A stretch of DNA of 64,000 nucleotides from positions 1 to 64,000 of the forward strand of contig JAEZUR010000036.1 of NCBI GenBank assembly GCA_023420935.1, given 5' to 3'. A program made the translations under genes and the position numbers. Of this stretch, positions 18,463 through 27,555 are shown in pieces (positions within the stretch are counted from its first letter, which is position 1; each line of letters opens with the position of its first letter). This DNA is from Bacillota bacterium (GTDB taxonomy: Bacteria; Bacillota; Clostridia; Lachnospirales; Lachnospiraceae). The notes beneath the pieces are model-generated. The model saw only the letters and a list, made by a program, of their open reading frames with translations, was not told the origin of the DNA and did not search any database.

Positions 18463-19215
18463 TTATCTCAAGCAAATCTGTAAATACCATCGAATAAATG
18501 ATTCTCCATATAACATACTAAAAAATATGCCCATGGATAAATAAGGCCCAAAGGCCAATACACTGTCTTCTTTACTTACCTTCATACGTATCAAATGTAT
18601 GATGGAACCCAAGACACATCCTACTAAGAAAGCAAGCATAATCAGCTTCCATCCAATCACTAAGCCAGCTGCTGCCATTAGCTTGATATCACCACCACCT
18701 ATGCCTCTACCTTTTGTTAAAAAATATAAAAGCAGTAAAAACAAGCTAACAGAGCCAAAGCCAATTATATATAACATCCAATTCTTATAATCCAGTACCA
18801 ACCGAACTAATCCTAACACTCCAATAAACACATTAATTCCAACTGGGATCTCATAAGTACGAAAATCAATCACACTTAGTACCAGCAACGCAGAAACCAT
18901 CATGCAATATATCACACTAACCATGTTAAAACCATTCGCCAAGAAAATGATCATATAAAGTATGCCATTACATAATTCAATCAATGGATACTGCACGGAA
19001 AGCTTTGCTTTACATTTTCTACATTTGCCTCCTAGAAGCAGATAAGTAAACAAAGGGAACAAATCATACCACTTCAACTGATACCCACAACTCATACAAT
19101 GAGAGCGGGTAGTCACAATATTCTCTTGTCTTGGTATACGGTAAATGCAGACGTTAAGAAAGCTGCCGATTAGGATGCCGTATAGGAAGATCAGTAAGTA
19201 TAGGAATAGGGTCAT
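18463..19215 (-). CDS. pilD: Prepilin leader peptidase / N-methyltransferase
   Basis: 250 residues, polytopic. The N-terminal cytoplasmic methyltransferase loop has two CxxC pairs (SHCMSCGYQL and GGKCRKCKAK), and the family motif GSFLNVCIYRIP comes before it. The aspartyl protease residues are in IDFRTYEIP and GRGIGGGDIKLM. The enzyme cuts class III leaders after Gly and N-methylates the new N-terminus, so it would process all five pilin-like proteins in this operon. The AGGAG upstream is 13 bases from the ATG, rather far, so a slightly different start cannot be ruled out. Confidence 0.9.
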   Translation of the reverse strand: MTLFLYLLIFLYGILIGSFLNVCIYRIPRQENIVTTRSHCMSCGYQLKWYDLFPLFTYLLLGGKCRKCKAKLSVQYPLIELCNGILYMIIFLANGFNMVSVIYCMMVSALLVLSVIDFRTYEIPVGINVFIGVLGLVRLVLDYKNWMLYIIGFGSVSLFLLLLYFLTKGRGIGGGDIKLMAAAGLVIGWKLIMLAFLVGCVLGSIIHLIRMKVSKEDSVLAFGPYLSMGIFFSMLYGESFIRWYLQICLR

Positions 19216-19249
19216 GGTATGATTTGGTCTCCTCTTCTAACAAATAATA

Positions 19250-19723
19250 TTAATCATTATCAACTATCAAGGTTCCTTTTTGAACACGTATCAATCCTGT
19301 ATCTGCATCATAGGTAAATTGTACATTCGCGGTACCTGCATCATCTGAAGTGAATCTCGGATTAATTTCAGCATCAGTATCTAGTGATGCACCTAGAAAA
19401 TCTTCCAATGAATCTGCTACAGTTGCATTTACTGCAGCAAGACCAGTTGTAGCAGTATTTATACCATTTCCTGTTATATCTGTAGTTACTGCATTTTCTG
19501 CAACAGCCGATTGAAACGCAGTATATATAGTATCAAGAGTTGCTAAATCTCTACTTTCTCTTGCCCTTTCTAAATAAGGAACTAATTGAGATCCAATAAT
19601 ACCAATTAGAATCGCCATAATAGCAATAACAATAATTAATTCCACAAGAGAAAAACCTTTATTATTCTTTTTCTTTTGTACAACTGTTTCTTCACTTTCA
19701 ATTACTTCATTTTCTTTTTTCAT
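19250..19723 (-). CDS. pilA: Major type IV pilin
   Basis: 157 residues with strong AAAGGAGA upstream. An unusually long leader of 23 residues ends KKKNNKG and is followed by FSLVELIIVIAIMAIL. Cleavage after Gly23 leaves Phe1 and Glu5, the signature of type IVa-like pilins. The helix continues through ERARESRDLATLDTIYTAF, and the C-terminal domain is small and Thr/Ala/Asp-rich, without a cysteine pair. Size, position just after pilC and before pilD, and the strong ribosome site point to the main fibre subunit. It would be assembled by PilB/PilC and retracted by PilT. Confidence 0.87.
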   Translation of the reverse strand: MKKENEVIESEETVVQKKKNNKGFSLVELIIVIAIMAILIGIIGSQLVPYLERARESRDLATLDTIYTAFQSAVAENAVTTDITGNGINTATTGLAAVNATVADSLEDFLGASLDTDAEINPRFTSDDAGTANVQFTYDADTGLIRVQKGTLIVDND

Positions 19724-19791
19724 TTTACCTTTTCTCCTTTATAATATTTATTAAAAATAGCTGTTCTTGGCAACGGCCATAATTAAACGAT

Positions 19792-21006
19792 TTAAGCGTT
19801 ATCAAGACTGTTATATAAACTAAGCATTGGCATCAAAACAGACATGATAATTACGCCTACAATTAATGCTAAAATTATAATAATTGCTGGCTCTAATACA
19901 GCTGTCAGAGCCTTTGTAGCAACCTCAACTTCCTCGTCATAATAATCAGCCACCTTATCAAGCATGCCTTCCAGATTACCTGTTTCTTCACCTATTTTTG
20001 TCATATGAAATACCATTGGTGGAAATATCCCCGAATATTCTAAGGGTTGTGACAAAGGAACTCCGCGTGCCACCTCTTCTCTTGCATTCATTAAGCATTT
20101 TTTAACAACAACATTATCCATAGTTCTCGCTGTTATTTCCAATGCGTCAATAAGTGGAATACCAGCTGTAATTAATGTACTTAATGTTCGCATTAGTCTT
20201 GCAGAAGATGATTTTATAGTCAAACTTCCAAACAAAGGTAAGTTAAGCGCAAAATGTCCAAGAAATTCGCTTCCGGTTGGACTTTTCTTTATAAAAATAA
20301 TGCCTGTAACCAAACTAGCTACTACTAAAATTATTAGCCACCATTTTTGCAACATGAAATTGCTTACGCCAACAACAAATTGAGTTATTGCTGGTAATTC
20401 TGTTCCTATATCCTCAAACATACTTATAAAGTTTGGTACTACCACTGTCATCATGATACAGATGGCACCTATCGCAACCAAACAAACTACAAGCGGATAT
20501 ATCATGGCTTGTCTAACTAAATTCTTTAACTTGGCGTCTTTCTCAAAATGTACTGCCATTCTCTCAAACGATATCTCCAAGCTACCAGAAGATTCTCCTG
20601 CCTCCACCATATTGACCAAAATAGCTGGAAATATCTTATCTTGAATGCGCATAGAATCAGCTAAGGTTTCACCTTTTTCAACAGATGCCTGTACCTCTTT
20701 TATTGCATTCTTCATAATCTTATTTTCAGTTTCTTCTGTTAACATTTGTAATGCACTGATTACTGTAACACCAGCAGCTAATATACTATTAAACTGCCTA
20801 CAGAAGACACTTAAATCTCTAGGTTTAACACCACTGCCTATATTAAGGTTGATATCTCGATTCAACAGGTTCTGTTCTTTCACCGAAAGAGGTATCCACC
20901 CCTCCGCCTTTAAGGCGGCCGTTACCTTATCAATATTGGTTCCTTCCATGGAGCCTTTCTTCTCTTTGCCTTTTTGATCTATGATGACATATTCAAAACT
21001 GGCCAT
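19792..21006 (-). CDS. pilC: Type IV pilus platform protein PilC (GspF family)
   Basis: 404 residues, the usual length. There are two repeated GspF domains (around FCRQFNSILAAGVTVISALQ and LMRTLSTLITAGIPLIDALE) and membrane segments near 170-195, 220-240 and 375-395. PilC is the inner-membrane rotor on which pilin subunits are added or removed by PilB and PilT. The gene starts 64 bases after pilT and is followed by the major pilin gene. Confidence 0.92.
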   Translation of the reverse strand: MASFEYVIIDQKGKEKKGSMEGTNIDKVTAALKAEGWIPLSVKEQNLLNRDINLNIGSGVKPRDLSVFCRQFNSILAAGVTVISALQMLTEETENKIMKNAIKEVQASVEKGETLADSMRIQDKIFPAILVNMVEAGESSGSLEISFERMAVHFEKDAKLKNLVRQAMIYPLVVCLVAIGAICIMMTVVVPNFISMFEDIGTELPAITQFVVGVSNFMLQKWWLIILVVASLVTGIIFIKKSPTGSEFLGHFALNLPLFGSLTIKSSSARLMRTLSTLITAGIPLIDALEITARTMDNVVVKKCLMNAREEVARGVPLSQPLEYSGIFPPMVFHMTKIGEETGNLEGMLDKVADYYDEEVEVATKALTAVLEPAIIIILALIVGVIIMSVLMPMLSLYNSLDNA

Positions 21007-21070
21007 CGTAACACATCCTTTCCTGCTAATACGATAGAAAGTAAACTTTATGACCTAACATCGTCTTATT

Positions 21071-22126
21071 TTAAAACAGTTTTCTCTCCAGTGCGGTTGG
21101 ATCCTGAGCAAAATTCATTGCTTTGTCTGCATCTATTTTACGTTTCAAATATAAGTCAAAGATGGCATCGTCCATTGTCTGCATCCCCAGCTTCTTACTT
21201 GTTTGAATAATGGAAGTAATCTGATGAGATTTCGCTTCTCTTATTAAATTCTTGATAGCTGGCGTGGCATGCATGACTTCATATGCTGCTACTCTACCTT
21301 TCCCACCGGAAGTAGGTATAAGCTGCTGAGAAATAACTGATTCTAAAACGGATGCTAACTGTATTCGAATCTGTTGTTGCTGATGTGGCGGGAATACATC
21401 GATAATACGATCGATGGTTGCCGCAGCACCAATCGTATGTAAAGTTGAAAATACCAAATGTCCTGTCTCTGCAGCTGTAATTGCCGTTGCAATAGTATCA
21501 AGATCACGCATTTCTCCAACCAGAATTACATCTGGATCTTCACGGAGTGCTGCTCTTAACGCATTGGCATACGAATGGGTATCTAATCCAATCTCTCTCT
21601 GATTCACTACTGCCTTCTTATGATTATGTAGATATTCAATCGGGTCTTCTAAAGTGATCACATGAGTATTGTAATTATTGTTAATAATGTCGATCAAGGA
21701 TGCAAGTGAAGTTGACTTACCGCTACCCGTAGGTCCGGTCACTAGAACTAACCCTCTCTTCTTCCTAGTTAAATCCATAACGGATTCAGGAATCCCAAGT
21801 GCTTGGGCTTCTGGAATGGAGGTACCTACCAAACGAAGCACCATAGCATAAGAACCTCTTTGTTTGAATACATTAACACGGTACCGCCCTAGTTTTGGAA
21901 TAGAATAAGAGAAATCCACCTCACCTTTTTCTTCTAGAACTGCTTTAAAATGATCCGATACAATCGGCATAATCAATGCTTGTGTATCATCTGGAAGAAA
22001 TTTATCATATTCCATATCTGTTAATTCACCATTGATTCTTATCTTAGGTGGAATTCCTACTGTTACATGTAGGTCAGACGCACCTTTTTCTTTTGCAATG
22101 GTTAATAATTCTTCTATCGTAATCAT
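21071..22126 (-). CDS. pilT: Type IV pilus retraction ATPase PilT
   Basis: 351 residues. Walker A GPTGSGKS is near residue 130, the Asp and His boxes follow, and Walker B is VILVGEMRD. The PilT-specific C-terminal motif AIKNLIREAK is present. PilT depolymerises the pilus, powering twitching or pulling. Its presence suggests these pili are dynamic, not just static adhesins. It lies 19 bases after pilB. Confidence 0.95.
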   Translation of the reverse strand: MITIEELLTIAKEKGASDLHVTVGIPPKIRINGELTDMEYDKFLPDDTQALIMPIVSDHFKAVLEEKGEVDFSYSIPKLGRYRVNVFKQRGSYAMVLRLVGTSIPEAQALGIPESVMDLTRKKRGLVLVTGPTGSGKSTSLASLIDIINNNYNTHVITLEDPIEYLHNHKKAVVNQREIGLDTHSYANALRAALREDPDVILVGEMRDLDTIATAITAAETGHLVFSTLHTIGAAATIDRIIDVFPPHQQQQIRIQLASVLESVISQQLIPTSGGKGRVAAYEVMHATPAIKNLIREAKSHQITSIIQTSKKLGMQTMDDAIFDLYLKRKIDADKAMNFAQDPTALERKLF

Positions 22127-22145
22127 AATCGACTCCTCTACTTCC

Positions 22146-23861
22146 TTATTTATCGAAAGAGATTCTCTTCATTTCATCTATGGGAGTCGTTCCATCTAGC
22201 ACAAATTTGGTTGCACTCATTCGTAGGGTATGCATGCCTTCCTGAATCGCTAAGTCTTTGATCTCTTCTGCATTGGCACGGCGATTAATCGCTTCTTTTA
22301 GTTTCGTTGTGACTGGCATAATTTCGTACACACCAATTCGGCCATAAAATCCTGTATTATTGCAATGATGGCAACCTTTCGGGCTAGCCTCATAAATGGT
22401 TATATCCTGATCTAATTCCACTCCTAATAGTTCTTTATCCAATTGATCAGCAATTCTTTCTTGTTTACATTTTGGACAAAGTTTTCGCACCAAACGCTGT
22501 GCGATTACTCCAACGGTGGAATCAGCTACCAGATAAGGTTCTACTCCCATATCTGCTAAACGTGTTATGGTACTTGCTGCACTATTGGTATGTAATGTAC
22601 TCACTACTAAATGACCAGTAATAGATGCCTTAACAGCAATCTCGGCTGTCTCACTATCTCGAATCTCACCAATCATAATAATATCTGGATCTTGTCTCAA
22701 AATGGAGCGTAGTGCCGTAGCAAAAGTAAGATCTGCTTTGGGGTTAACCTGTACCTGGTTAATTCCAGTTACATTGGCTTCTACCGGATCTTCAACTGTA
22801 ACGATATTTACCCCTTCTACATTTAATTCATTTAATGCAGTATATAATGTGGTTGACTTACCACTTCCCGTTGGTCCGGTTACAAGTATCATCCCATGTG
22901 GATTCTGAAGAATTTTATCAAACTTAGCTAATTCCTCTGTAGAGAATCCTAATTCCTTTTTATTCTTGGTTAATCCCATCTTGGATGTAAGCCTCATAAC
23001 GATCTTTTCACCAAATACCGTTGGGAGTACTGAAACACGAATATCATACTCTTGCCTGTCTACAATGCTGGTAATTCGTCCATCTTGTGGTTTACGTTTC
23101 TCCGAGATATCCATACCACCAATTATTTTAATTCTCGCAATAATTGCGGATAATAACTCTGGTTCATAACGCATCACTTCTTTTAAAACACCATCCACAC
23201 GATAACGTATTCGAACTTGATTATCTAACGCTTCTATATGTATATCACTGGCCCTTTGTCTCACTGCCTGTTCAATTATTTTAGTAACAAGCTGAACAAT
23301 GGGAGCATTGTTTATATCTTCACTTAATGTATCTTCTTCCTTCTCTTTGGCATTATACTGTTCTTGTCGTTCCCTCGTATAACGCTCTGCTACTTTCATG
23401 GCTTCTACATTTCCATAGTAGCGGTCGATTGCAGACGCAACATCCTTAGGAGTTGATACTACTGGCTCAATCTGGAAGTTTGTTACGATTGAAATATCAT
23501 CAATGGCAACAATATCCAAAGGATCTGCCATAGCAACCCTAAGTATATTTGCATTATTCTCTTTAAACTCGAATGGAATGAAAGAATGCTTTCTTAGAAC
23601 GGATTCATTTACTAGACGTAATACATCTTCTGGAATTCGAAGTTCCGATAGATGTACCATCTCAAGATTAAGTTGCTTATGCAATGCATTCGCAATCTGT
23701 TCTTCTGTGGTGAAGCCCATATCTATTAAAGTTACTCCCAGCTTTTGCTGTTTCTCTTTCTGTTTCTTCAATGCTTCTGTCAATTGTGCTTCTGTTAATA
23801 CATCTGCATCGACTAGCAAGTCACCCAAACGTCTCTTTTTTCTTCCAAAAGGTTCTGTCAT
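22146..23861 (-). CDS. pilB: Type IV pilus extension ATPase PilB with MshEN-like domain
   Basis: 571 residues from ATG at 23861; a TTG at 23873 would add four residues, and neither has a strong ribosome site. Residues about 10-95 form an N-terminal MshEN/T2SSE-N domain with two RLG/KLG-type motifs (RLGDLLVDADVLTEAQL and KLGVTLIDMGFTTEEQI). This domain binds c-di-GMP in MshE and in several PilB proteins. Walker A GPTGSGKST is near 330, Walker B IIMIGEIRD follows, and a zinc site is formed by CPKC (near 464) and CHHC (near 494). It is the first gene of the operon, about 300 bases after a c-di-GMP-I riboswitch. Confidence 0.93.
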   Translation of the reverse strand: MTEPFGRKKRRLGDLLVDADVLTEAQLTEALKKQKEKQQKLGVTLIDMGFTTEEQIANALHKQLNLEMVHLSELRIPEDVLRLVNESVLRKHSFIPFEFKENNANILRVAMADPLDIVAIDDISIVTNFQIEPVVSTPKDVASAIDRYYGNVEAMKVAERYTRERQEQYNAKEKEEDTLSEDINNAPIVQLVTKIIEQAVRQRASDIHIEALDNQVRIRYRVDGVLKEVMRYEPELLSAIIARIKIIGGMDISEKRKPQDGRITSIVDRQEYDIRVSVLPTVFGEKIVMRLTSKMGLTKNKKELGFSTEELAKFDKILQNPHGMILVTGPTGSGKSTTLYTALNELNVEGVNIVTVEDPVEANVTGINQVQVNPKADLTFATALRSILRQDPDIIMIGEIRDSETAEIAVKASITGHLVVSTLHTNSAASTITRLADMGVEPYLVADSTVGVIAQRLVRKLCPKCKQERIADQLDKELLGVELDQDITIYEASPKGCHHCNNTGFYGRIGVYEIMPVTTKLKEAINRRANAEEIKDLAIQEGMHTLRMSATKFVLDGTTPIDEMKRISFDK

Positions 23862-24112
23862 TATATTTTTCAAGCTTATAATCCGCCTTTACTTGTACTT
23901 TTTGCACATTTTCTACAATTTTCTACATATGTATGTCGTTTTTATATAACATTATATCTAATATTATACTCTATTTTCAGCAACAAAGCAAGTTATTTAC
24001 ATATTTTTCCTAAAATTATAATAAATTTAGCAGTTTATAACAAAATTTAACCAGCACTTTACAATATTTTTACTACATTTTTACATATCTCCCCTTAAAC
24101 TTTCCCCAAAAC

Positions 24113-24161
24113 AAAAAAAGCTGCATTTTAACATAACAGATCGCCTGTTATCTTAAACTGC
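24113..24161 (-). terminator. Riboswitch-controlled terminator in the pilus operon leader
   Basis: On the minus strand, a stem of about 18 bp with two mismatches (TGCAGTTTAAGATAACAG against CTGTTATGTTAAAATGCA) is followed by seven T. The 5' side of the stem begins inside the last aptamer bases (GTTGCAG). Terminator folding would therefore compete with closure of the aptamer. If so, ligand binding would favour read-through and switch the pilus operon on. The direction of control is inference. Confidence 0.85.
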
Positions 24162-24248
24162 AACTCAACCATCGTAAGTATATCATTGTCATATACTCTT
24201 AGACTTGTAGCTTTGTGCCCTTACCTTTCGATAAGTTTACTCTCTCTA
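24158..24248 (-). promoter_or_regulatory. Cyclic di-GMP-I (GEMM) riboswitch aptamer
   Basis: Minus-strand features, in order: a P2 hairpin CTTATC-GAAA-GGTAAG with GNRA loop; the conserved joining and P3 strand CACAAAGCTACAAGTCTAAG; a variable hairpin AGTATAT/ATATACT; and the 3' strand TACGATGGTTGAGTTGC. These match the clostridial GEMM-I layout (GCAAAGC, GxCUAAG, AUGG-x3-GGUUGC), including the tetraloop and its CUAAG receptor. P1 would pair GTAA with TTGC. It lies just after a vegetative promoter and before a terminator, ahead of pilB. GEMM-I RNAs sense c-di-GMP. Confidence 0.9.
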
Positions 24249-24261
24249 TTTAACTACTAAT

Positions 24262-24290
24262 ATATTACATATTTCTTTTCATAATGTCAA
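24262..24290 (-). promoter_or_regulatory. Promoter of the type IV pilus operon
   Basis: TTGACA (24285-24290, minus strand) and TAATAT (24262-24267) are exactly 17 bases apart. Transcription would start near 24255, so the aptamer begins within the first few nucleotides of the RNA. The 5' leader up to pilB is about 390 bases; 23874-24112 shows no gene. Confidence 0.85.
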
Positions 24291-24343
24291 TATGTTTTAA
24301 AAAATTAGTATTTTTACTTACCAAAAAAGAGACATTTTATTCC

Positions 24344-26320
24344 TTATTTACTTAATTCAAACATGGATGTTTTCTTATTTTTTTGATCAAATAAATTATT
24401 ATATTGAAGTTGCTTCAAAGTGTTGATATATGTTTCTTGAACATTCTGTTCTGTTAACTCATGCCACACACCTTCGCTGTCTAGAAATCCATTAGCACTT
24501 ATGGCTGGGATATGTTCTCTTGCTTCTAGCAAATAGTTTTGATAAGGAGTCATATTAAGTCCTGCTGTTTTTAGTAGTACAGAGGATAAATAATTGGCAC
24601 TAATCGCATCGATCTTGTCTTCTGGAATATCATAATTGGCCCATATTACAAATGGTACAATGAATTTATTCTTATAGATAGATTGATCTACCTCACTATC
24701 AATCTCATCATAAAATCCATCATACAATCCAGGTTGATGATCTCCGAACAACATAATGATGGTAGGTTCTTCCACCTGTTTAAAATAATGTATGAAATCC
24801 TCAAAAGCTTCGTCCGTTTTCTTCACTAAGTTTAGATAAACAGAAGTTCTCCAATATTTATAGGATTCATCAAATTGTATTTCTTTTGGATAATTGTAAG
24901 TGCTATAGCCACCATGGTTCTGCATAGTTATATTAAATAAAAACAATGGACTTTCTTTATCTCTTGTCTCATATAACTCTTTTACTTTATCAAAACTAGA
25001 TTCATCACTAACGTAATCACGAACCAACAATGGATTCGTAAAATCATCGATATGATAAAAACGTTCGAATCCAATCAATGGATAAACCTTACTTCTACTC
25101 CAATTTTTTGCTAAATTAGGATGTATTGCTTTACATACATAGCCTTGTGAGCCTAATGTGGTGCACAAGGAACTGGTTTTTTCATCGATATACTGTTGAT
25201 ACGGAATACTGCCTGTTGGTAGAAATGCCATTGAACTTCCAGTTAGAAACTCGAATTCCGTATTGCAGGTATTACCTCCAAACACTGAAACATAAAGATT
25301 ACCTTTAATAGTATTTTCAGTAAGTCCATGGATAAATGGCATTACATCTTGATTGGTATTTAAGTCTTTTACAACGGACAGATCAGAAAAGGATTCATCC
25401 ATGATAGCGATTATATTGGGCTTAATCGATCCTTCTATCTCATCTGTTGCTGCATATTCAGACTCTAATTGTTCGATTCCTTCCAAGGAATAACCTTCCG
25501 GTTTCTGGATATCTAGGAAACGCATATTTTCCATAAAGCTAATCACCGTACCACAGGTTCTATATTGTATTTTCTGACTCCACGCATATACTTTACCGCC
25601 TAACAATCCAAGTACGCCAACAGAATTCTGAATTATTAGGACTAAAATAAATACAATGATATATTCACTCAAAATGATAATGGATTTCTTAGTACGAATT
25701 TTAATCTTAGCATTGTTAAATTTTAATGCTGTAAGTAAAAAGAAGAACAACATTATAGTTGCCCAGATTGTATATATGGATAACCCATAATTATAATTAT
25801 TCGCGACTTCCATGGCTGTGGATGCTGACTTAATATCCCAAGGTAAAATTGGAACTCCACGAAACCGACTAACGTAATAATTAGCCAATCCCATAATATA
25901 TGTGATCAGAAAGGATAACATAATTGCATATTTAATTCTTCGGATTAAGATTAATGTAATTCCTACGAATACGATATACCATATAATGTTCCCAACCCAA
26001 TATTTTACTTCTATATTATCAAGGGTATTGCCTCCTAATGTCTCCATCATTAAAAATAAAAAAAACGGAGAAAGCCCAAACATTACTTTGGCAATCAATG
26101 ATTGATATCGTTCACTCCAGCTTAATTCTTTACCAGCATACATACATAATAACACAAATACTGGGAATGCTGCTATATAACATATTCTAGTTGCAAGATT
26201 ACCTTCCATGAAAATAACATAATTGCAAATCAGAATTACAATACCAATCAATGGCCAAAACCTTGTTACTAATTTTAATAATTTACTTTTCATTTTAATA
26301 CGCTCTCTTAATGCTTTCAT
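24344..26320 (-). CDS. LTA-synthase-like sulfatase-fold membrane enzyme
   Basis: 658 residues; an alternative ATG at 26293 would remove nine, and neither has a strong ribosome site. Five to six membrane helices fill residues 1-270 or so. The extracellular alkaline-phosphatase-fold domain follows, with NIIAIMDESFSDLS, the catalytic-threonine region GGNTCNTEFEFLTG and the metal-binding LFGDHQPGLYDG. LtaS-type enzymes transfer glycerol-phosphate from phosphatidylglycerol to build lipoteichoic acid. Related proteins add phosphoethanolamine or phosphoglycerol to other envelope polymers, so the exact product is not certain. It is oriented toward the pilus operon with no clear terminator between, though the pilus promoter lies after its stop. 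Confidence 0.85.
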   Translation of the reverse strand: MKALRERIKMKSKLLKLVTRFWPLIGIVILICNYVIFMEGNLATRICYIAAFPVFVLLCMYAGKELSWSERYQSLIAKVMFGLSPFFLFLMMETLGGNTLDNIEVKYWVGNIIWYIVFVGITLILIRRIKYAIMLSFLITYIMGLANYYVSRFRGVPILPWDIKSASTAMEVANNYNYGLSIYTIWATIMLFFFLLTALKFNNAKIKIRTKKSIIILSEYIIVFILVLIIQNSVGVLGLLGGKVYAWSQKIQYRTCGTVISFMENMRFLDIQKPEGYSLEGIEQLESEYAATDEIEGSIKPNIIAIMDESFSDLSVVKDLNTNQDVMPFIHGLTENTIKGNLYVSVFGGNTCNTEFEFLTGSSMAFLPTGSIPYQQYIDEKTSSLCTTLGSQGYVCKAIHPNLAKNWSRSKVYPLIGFERFYHIDDFTNPLLVRDYVSDESSFDKVKELYETRDKESPLFLFNITMQNHGGYSTYNYPKEIQFDESYKYWRTSVYLNLVKKTDEAFEDFIHYFKQVEEPTIIMLFGDHQPGLYDGFYDEIDSEVDQSIYKNKFIVPFVIWANYDIPEDKIDAISANYLSSVLLKTAGLNMTPYQNYLLEAREHIPAISANGFLDSEGVWHELTEQNVQETYINTLKQLQYNNLFDQKNKKTSMFELSK

Positions 26321-26486
26321 TTCACTTTCTTATGTATTTATATCATCTATATCATATAGTTATGCACTCATAAAGTCAATATGAAAAGTCTATGTAAATT
26401 TTTTGTTATTTTTATGCAGAAATATTAACCATTTAGAATTCTAGTTTACATACATATCTTATTGATAAAAAGTACATAATAAGCAA

Positions 26487-26513
26487 TAGAAAGCACGCTT
26501 CGCGAACTTTCTA
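26487..26513. repeat. Conserved short hairpin, family C copy 1
   Basis: TAGAAAG (26487-26493) pairs with CTTTCTA (26507-26513). Inside, CGC pairs with GCG around a 3-base loop, with a small 2x2 internal loop (CA/AA). About 56 bp around it align with 35940-36010. It lies 73 bases before the DUF1540 gene. Confidence 0.6.
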
Positions 26514-26585
26514 GTCTTGAACTAAAGGGAATTCGTGCAAACGTATTTCTACCATTATGATAAAGACTTTAAGGAGGCTTATACT

Positions 26586-26753
26586 ATGGACAAAGGTGAT
26601 AAAAACAGCAGTATTCAATGTATTGTTGACGAATGTAAGTACCATGCAAATAGCGAAAATTATTGCACATTAGACAAAATTTTGGTTGGTAAATGTGACA
26701 CTACAGCTACCGACACGTCAGCTACCGACTGTGAATCCTTCAAAGTGAAATAA
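26586..26753 (+). CDS. Small cysteine-rich DUF1540 protein
   Basis: 55 residues from ATG at 26586 after AAGGAGG; an upstream reading from 26535 has no such site. There are four Cys at positions typical of DUF1540: IQCIVDECKYH, YCTLDKI and a C-terminal DCESF, plus GKCDT. The spacing suggests a small metal-binding knuckle, but the metal and role are unknown. DUF1540 proteins are common in spore formers. It is a single gene on the plus strand with its own terminator, facing sigK. Confidence 0.8.
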   Translation: MDKGDKNSSIQCIVDECKYHANSENYCTLDKILVGKCDTTATDTSATDCESFKVK

Positions 26754-26772
26754 CATGTAGCTATGAAGAAGA

Positions 26773-26822
26773 AAAGAGCGTATAGCATAGAAACCATTCG
26801 TTACTATGCTACACGCTCTTTT
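26773..26822. terminator. Bidirectional terminator between DUF1540 gene and sigK
   Basis: AAGAGCGTATAGCATAG (26774-26790) pairs with CTATGCTACACGCTCTT (26804-26820), with A-rich and T-rich flanks on the two sides. It would end both convergent transcripts. Confidence 0.85.
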
Positions 26823-26824
26823 AC

Positions 26825-27454
26825 TTATAATGCATTTTCATAACATTCTCTCAGCTTAGAAATTGCTTTTTTCTCTATACGACTCACATAACTTCTAGAA
26901 ATCCCAAGTTGATTGGCAATTTCGCGCTGAGTTACTTCGTTATTGCCATCAAGACCATAACGAAGCTTAATTATATTTTTTTCTCTCTCAGTAAGTACAG
27001 AATCCACATATTCATATAACTTTCTAACATTACCTTCTAGTTCCATTATGTCAATAATATCTGCATCAGAGCTTTCCATGATGTCCAATAGATTAATTTC
27101 ATTTCCATCCTTGTCTGACCCGATAGGTTCGTAAAGATAAACTTCTTTGGATTGTTTTTTTCCATTTCTTAGCATCATCAACAATTCGTTGTCTATACAC
27201 CGGGAAGCATACGTAGCTAATCGAATTCCCTTATCCATTTTAAAGGTATCGATCGCCTTTATCAGTCCAATGGTACCAATGGAAATCAAGTCGTCTATCT
27301 CTTTGTCTGCTGCATTATATTTTTTAACAATATGGGCAACTAGCCTTAAATTTCGCTCAATCAGTATATCTCTTGCCTCTGTGATGCCTTCCTGGCATTG
27401 CATTAAGTATTCCTGCTCTTCCTTGGTGCTTAATGGTTTCGGAAATGACTTCAA
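26825..27454 (-). CDS. sigK: Sporulation sigma factor SigK, without pro-sequence
   Basis: 209 residues from TTG at 27454 with GAGGTG seven bases upstream; another TTG at 27469 lies inside that ribosome site, and an in-frame stop (27473-27475) precedes it. Sigma region 2 is ERNLRLVAHIVKKY through DLISIGTIGLIKAIDTF. Region 4 is LTEREKNIIKLRYGL and QREIANQLGISRSYVSRIEKKA. The protein starts almost directly at FPKPLS, so it lacks the roughly 20-residue pro-peptide that SpoIVFB removes in Bacillus. The gene is intact, with no skin-like insertion. SigK controls late mother-cell genes for coat and lysis. Confidence 0.88.
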   Translation of the reverse strand: MKSFPKPLSTKEEQEYLMQCQEGITEARDILIERNLRLVAHIVKKYNAADKEIDDLISIGTIGLIKAIDTFKMDKGIRLATYASRCIDNELLMMLRNGKKQSKEVYLYEPIGSDKDGNEINLLDIMESSDADIIDIMELEGNVRKLYEYVDSVLTEREKNIIKLRYGLDGNNEVTQREIANQLGISRSYVSRIEKKAISKLRECYENAL

Positions 27455-27555
27455 GGATAAGCACCTCAACGATTAATCGGTTTCTATTAATCTATGCCAA
27501 AGCATTGTATTTAGTGCCTTTCCTACAAAAATAGTGTATGGGAATGTGGTATGAA

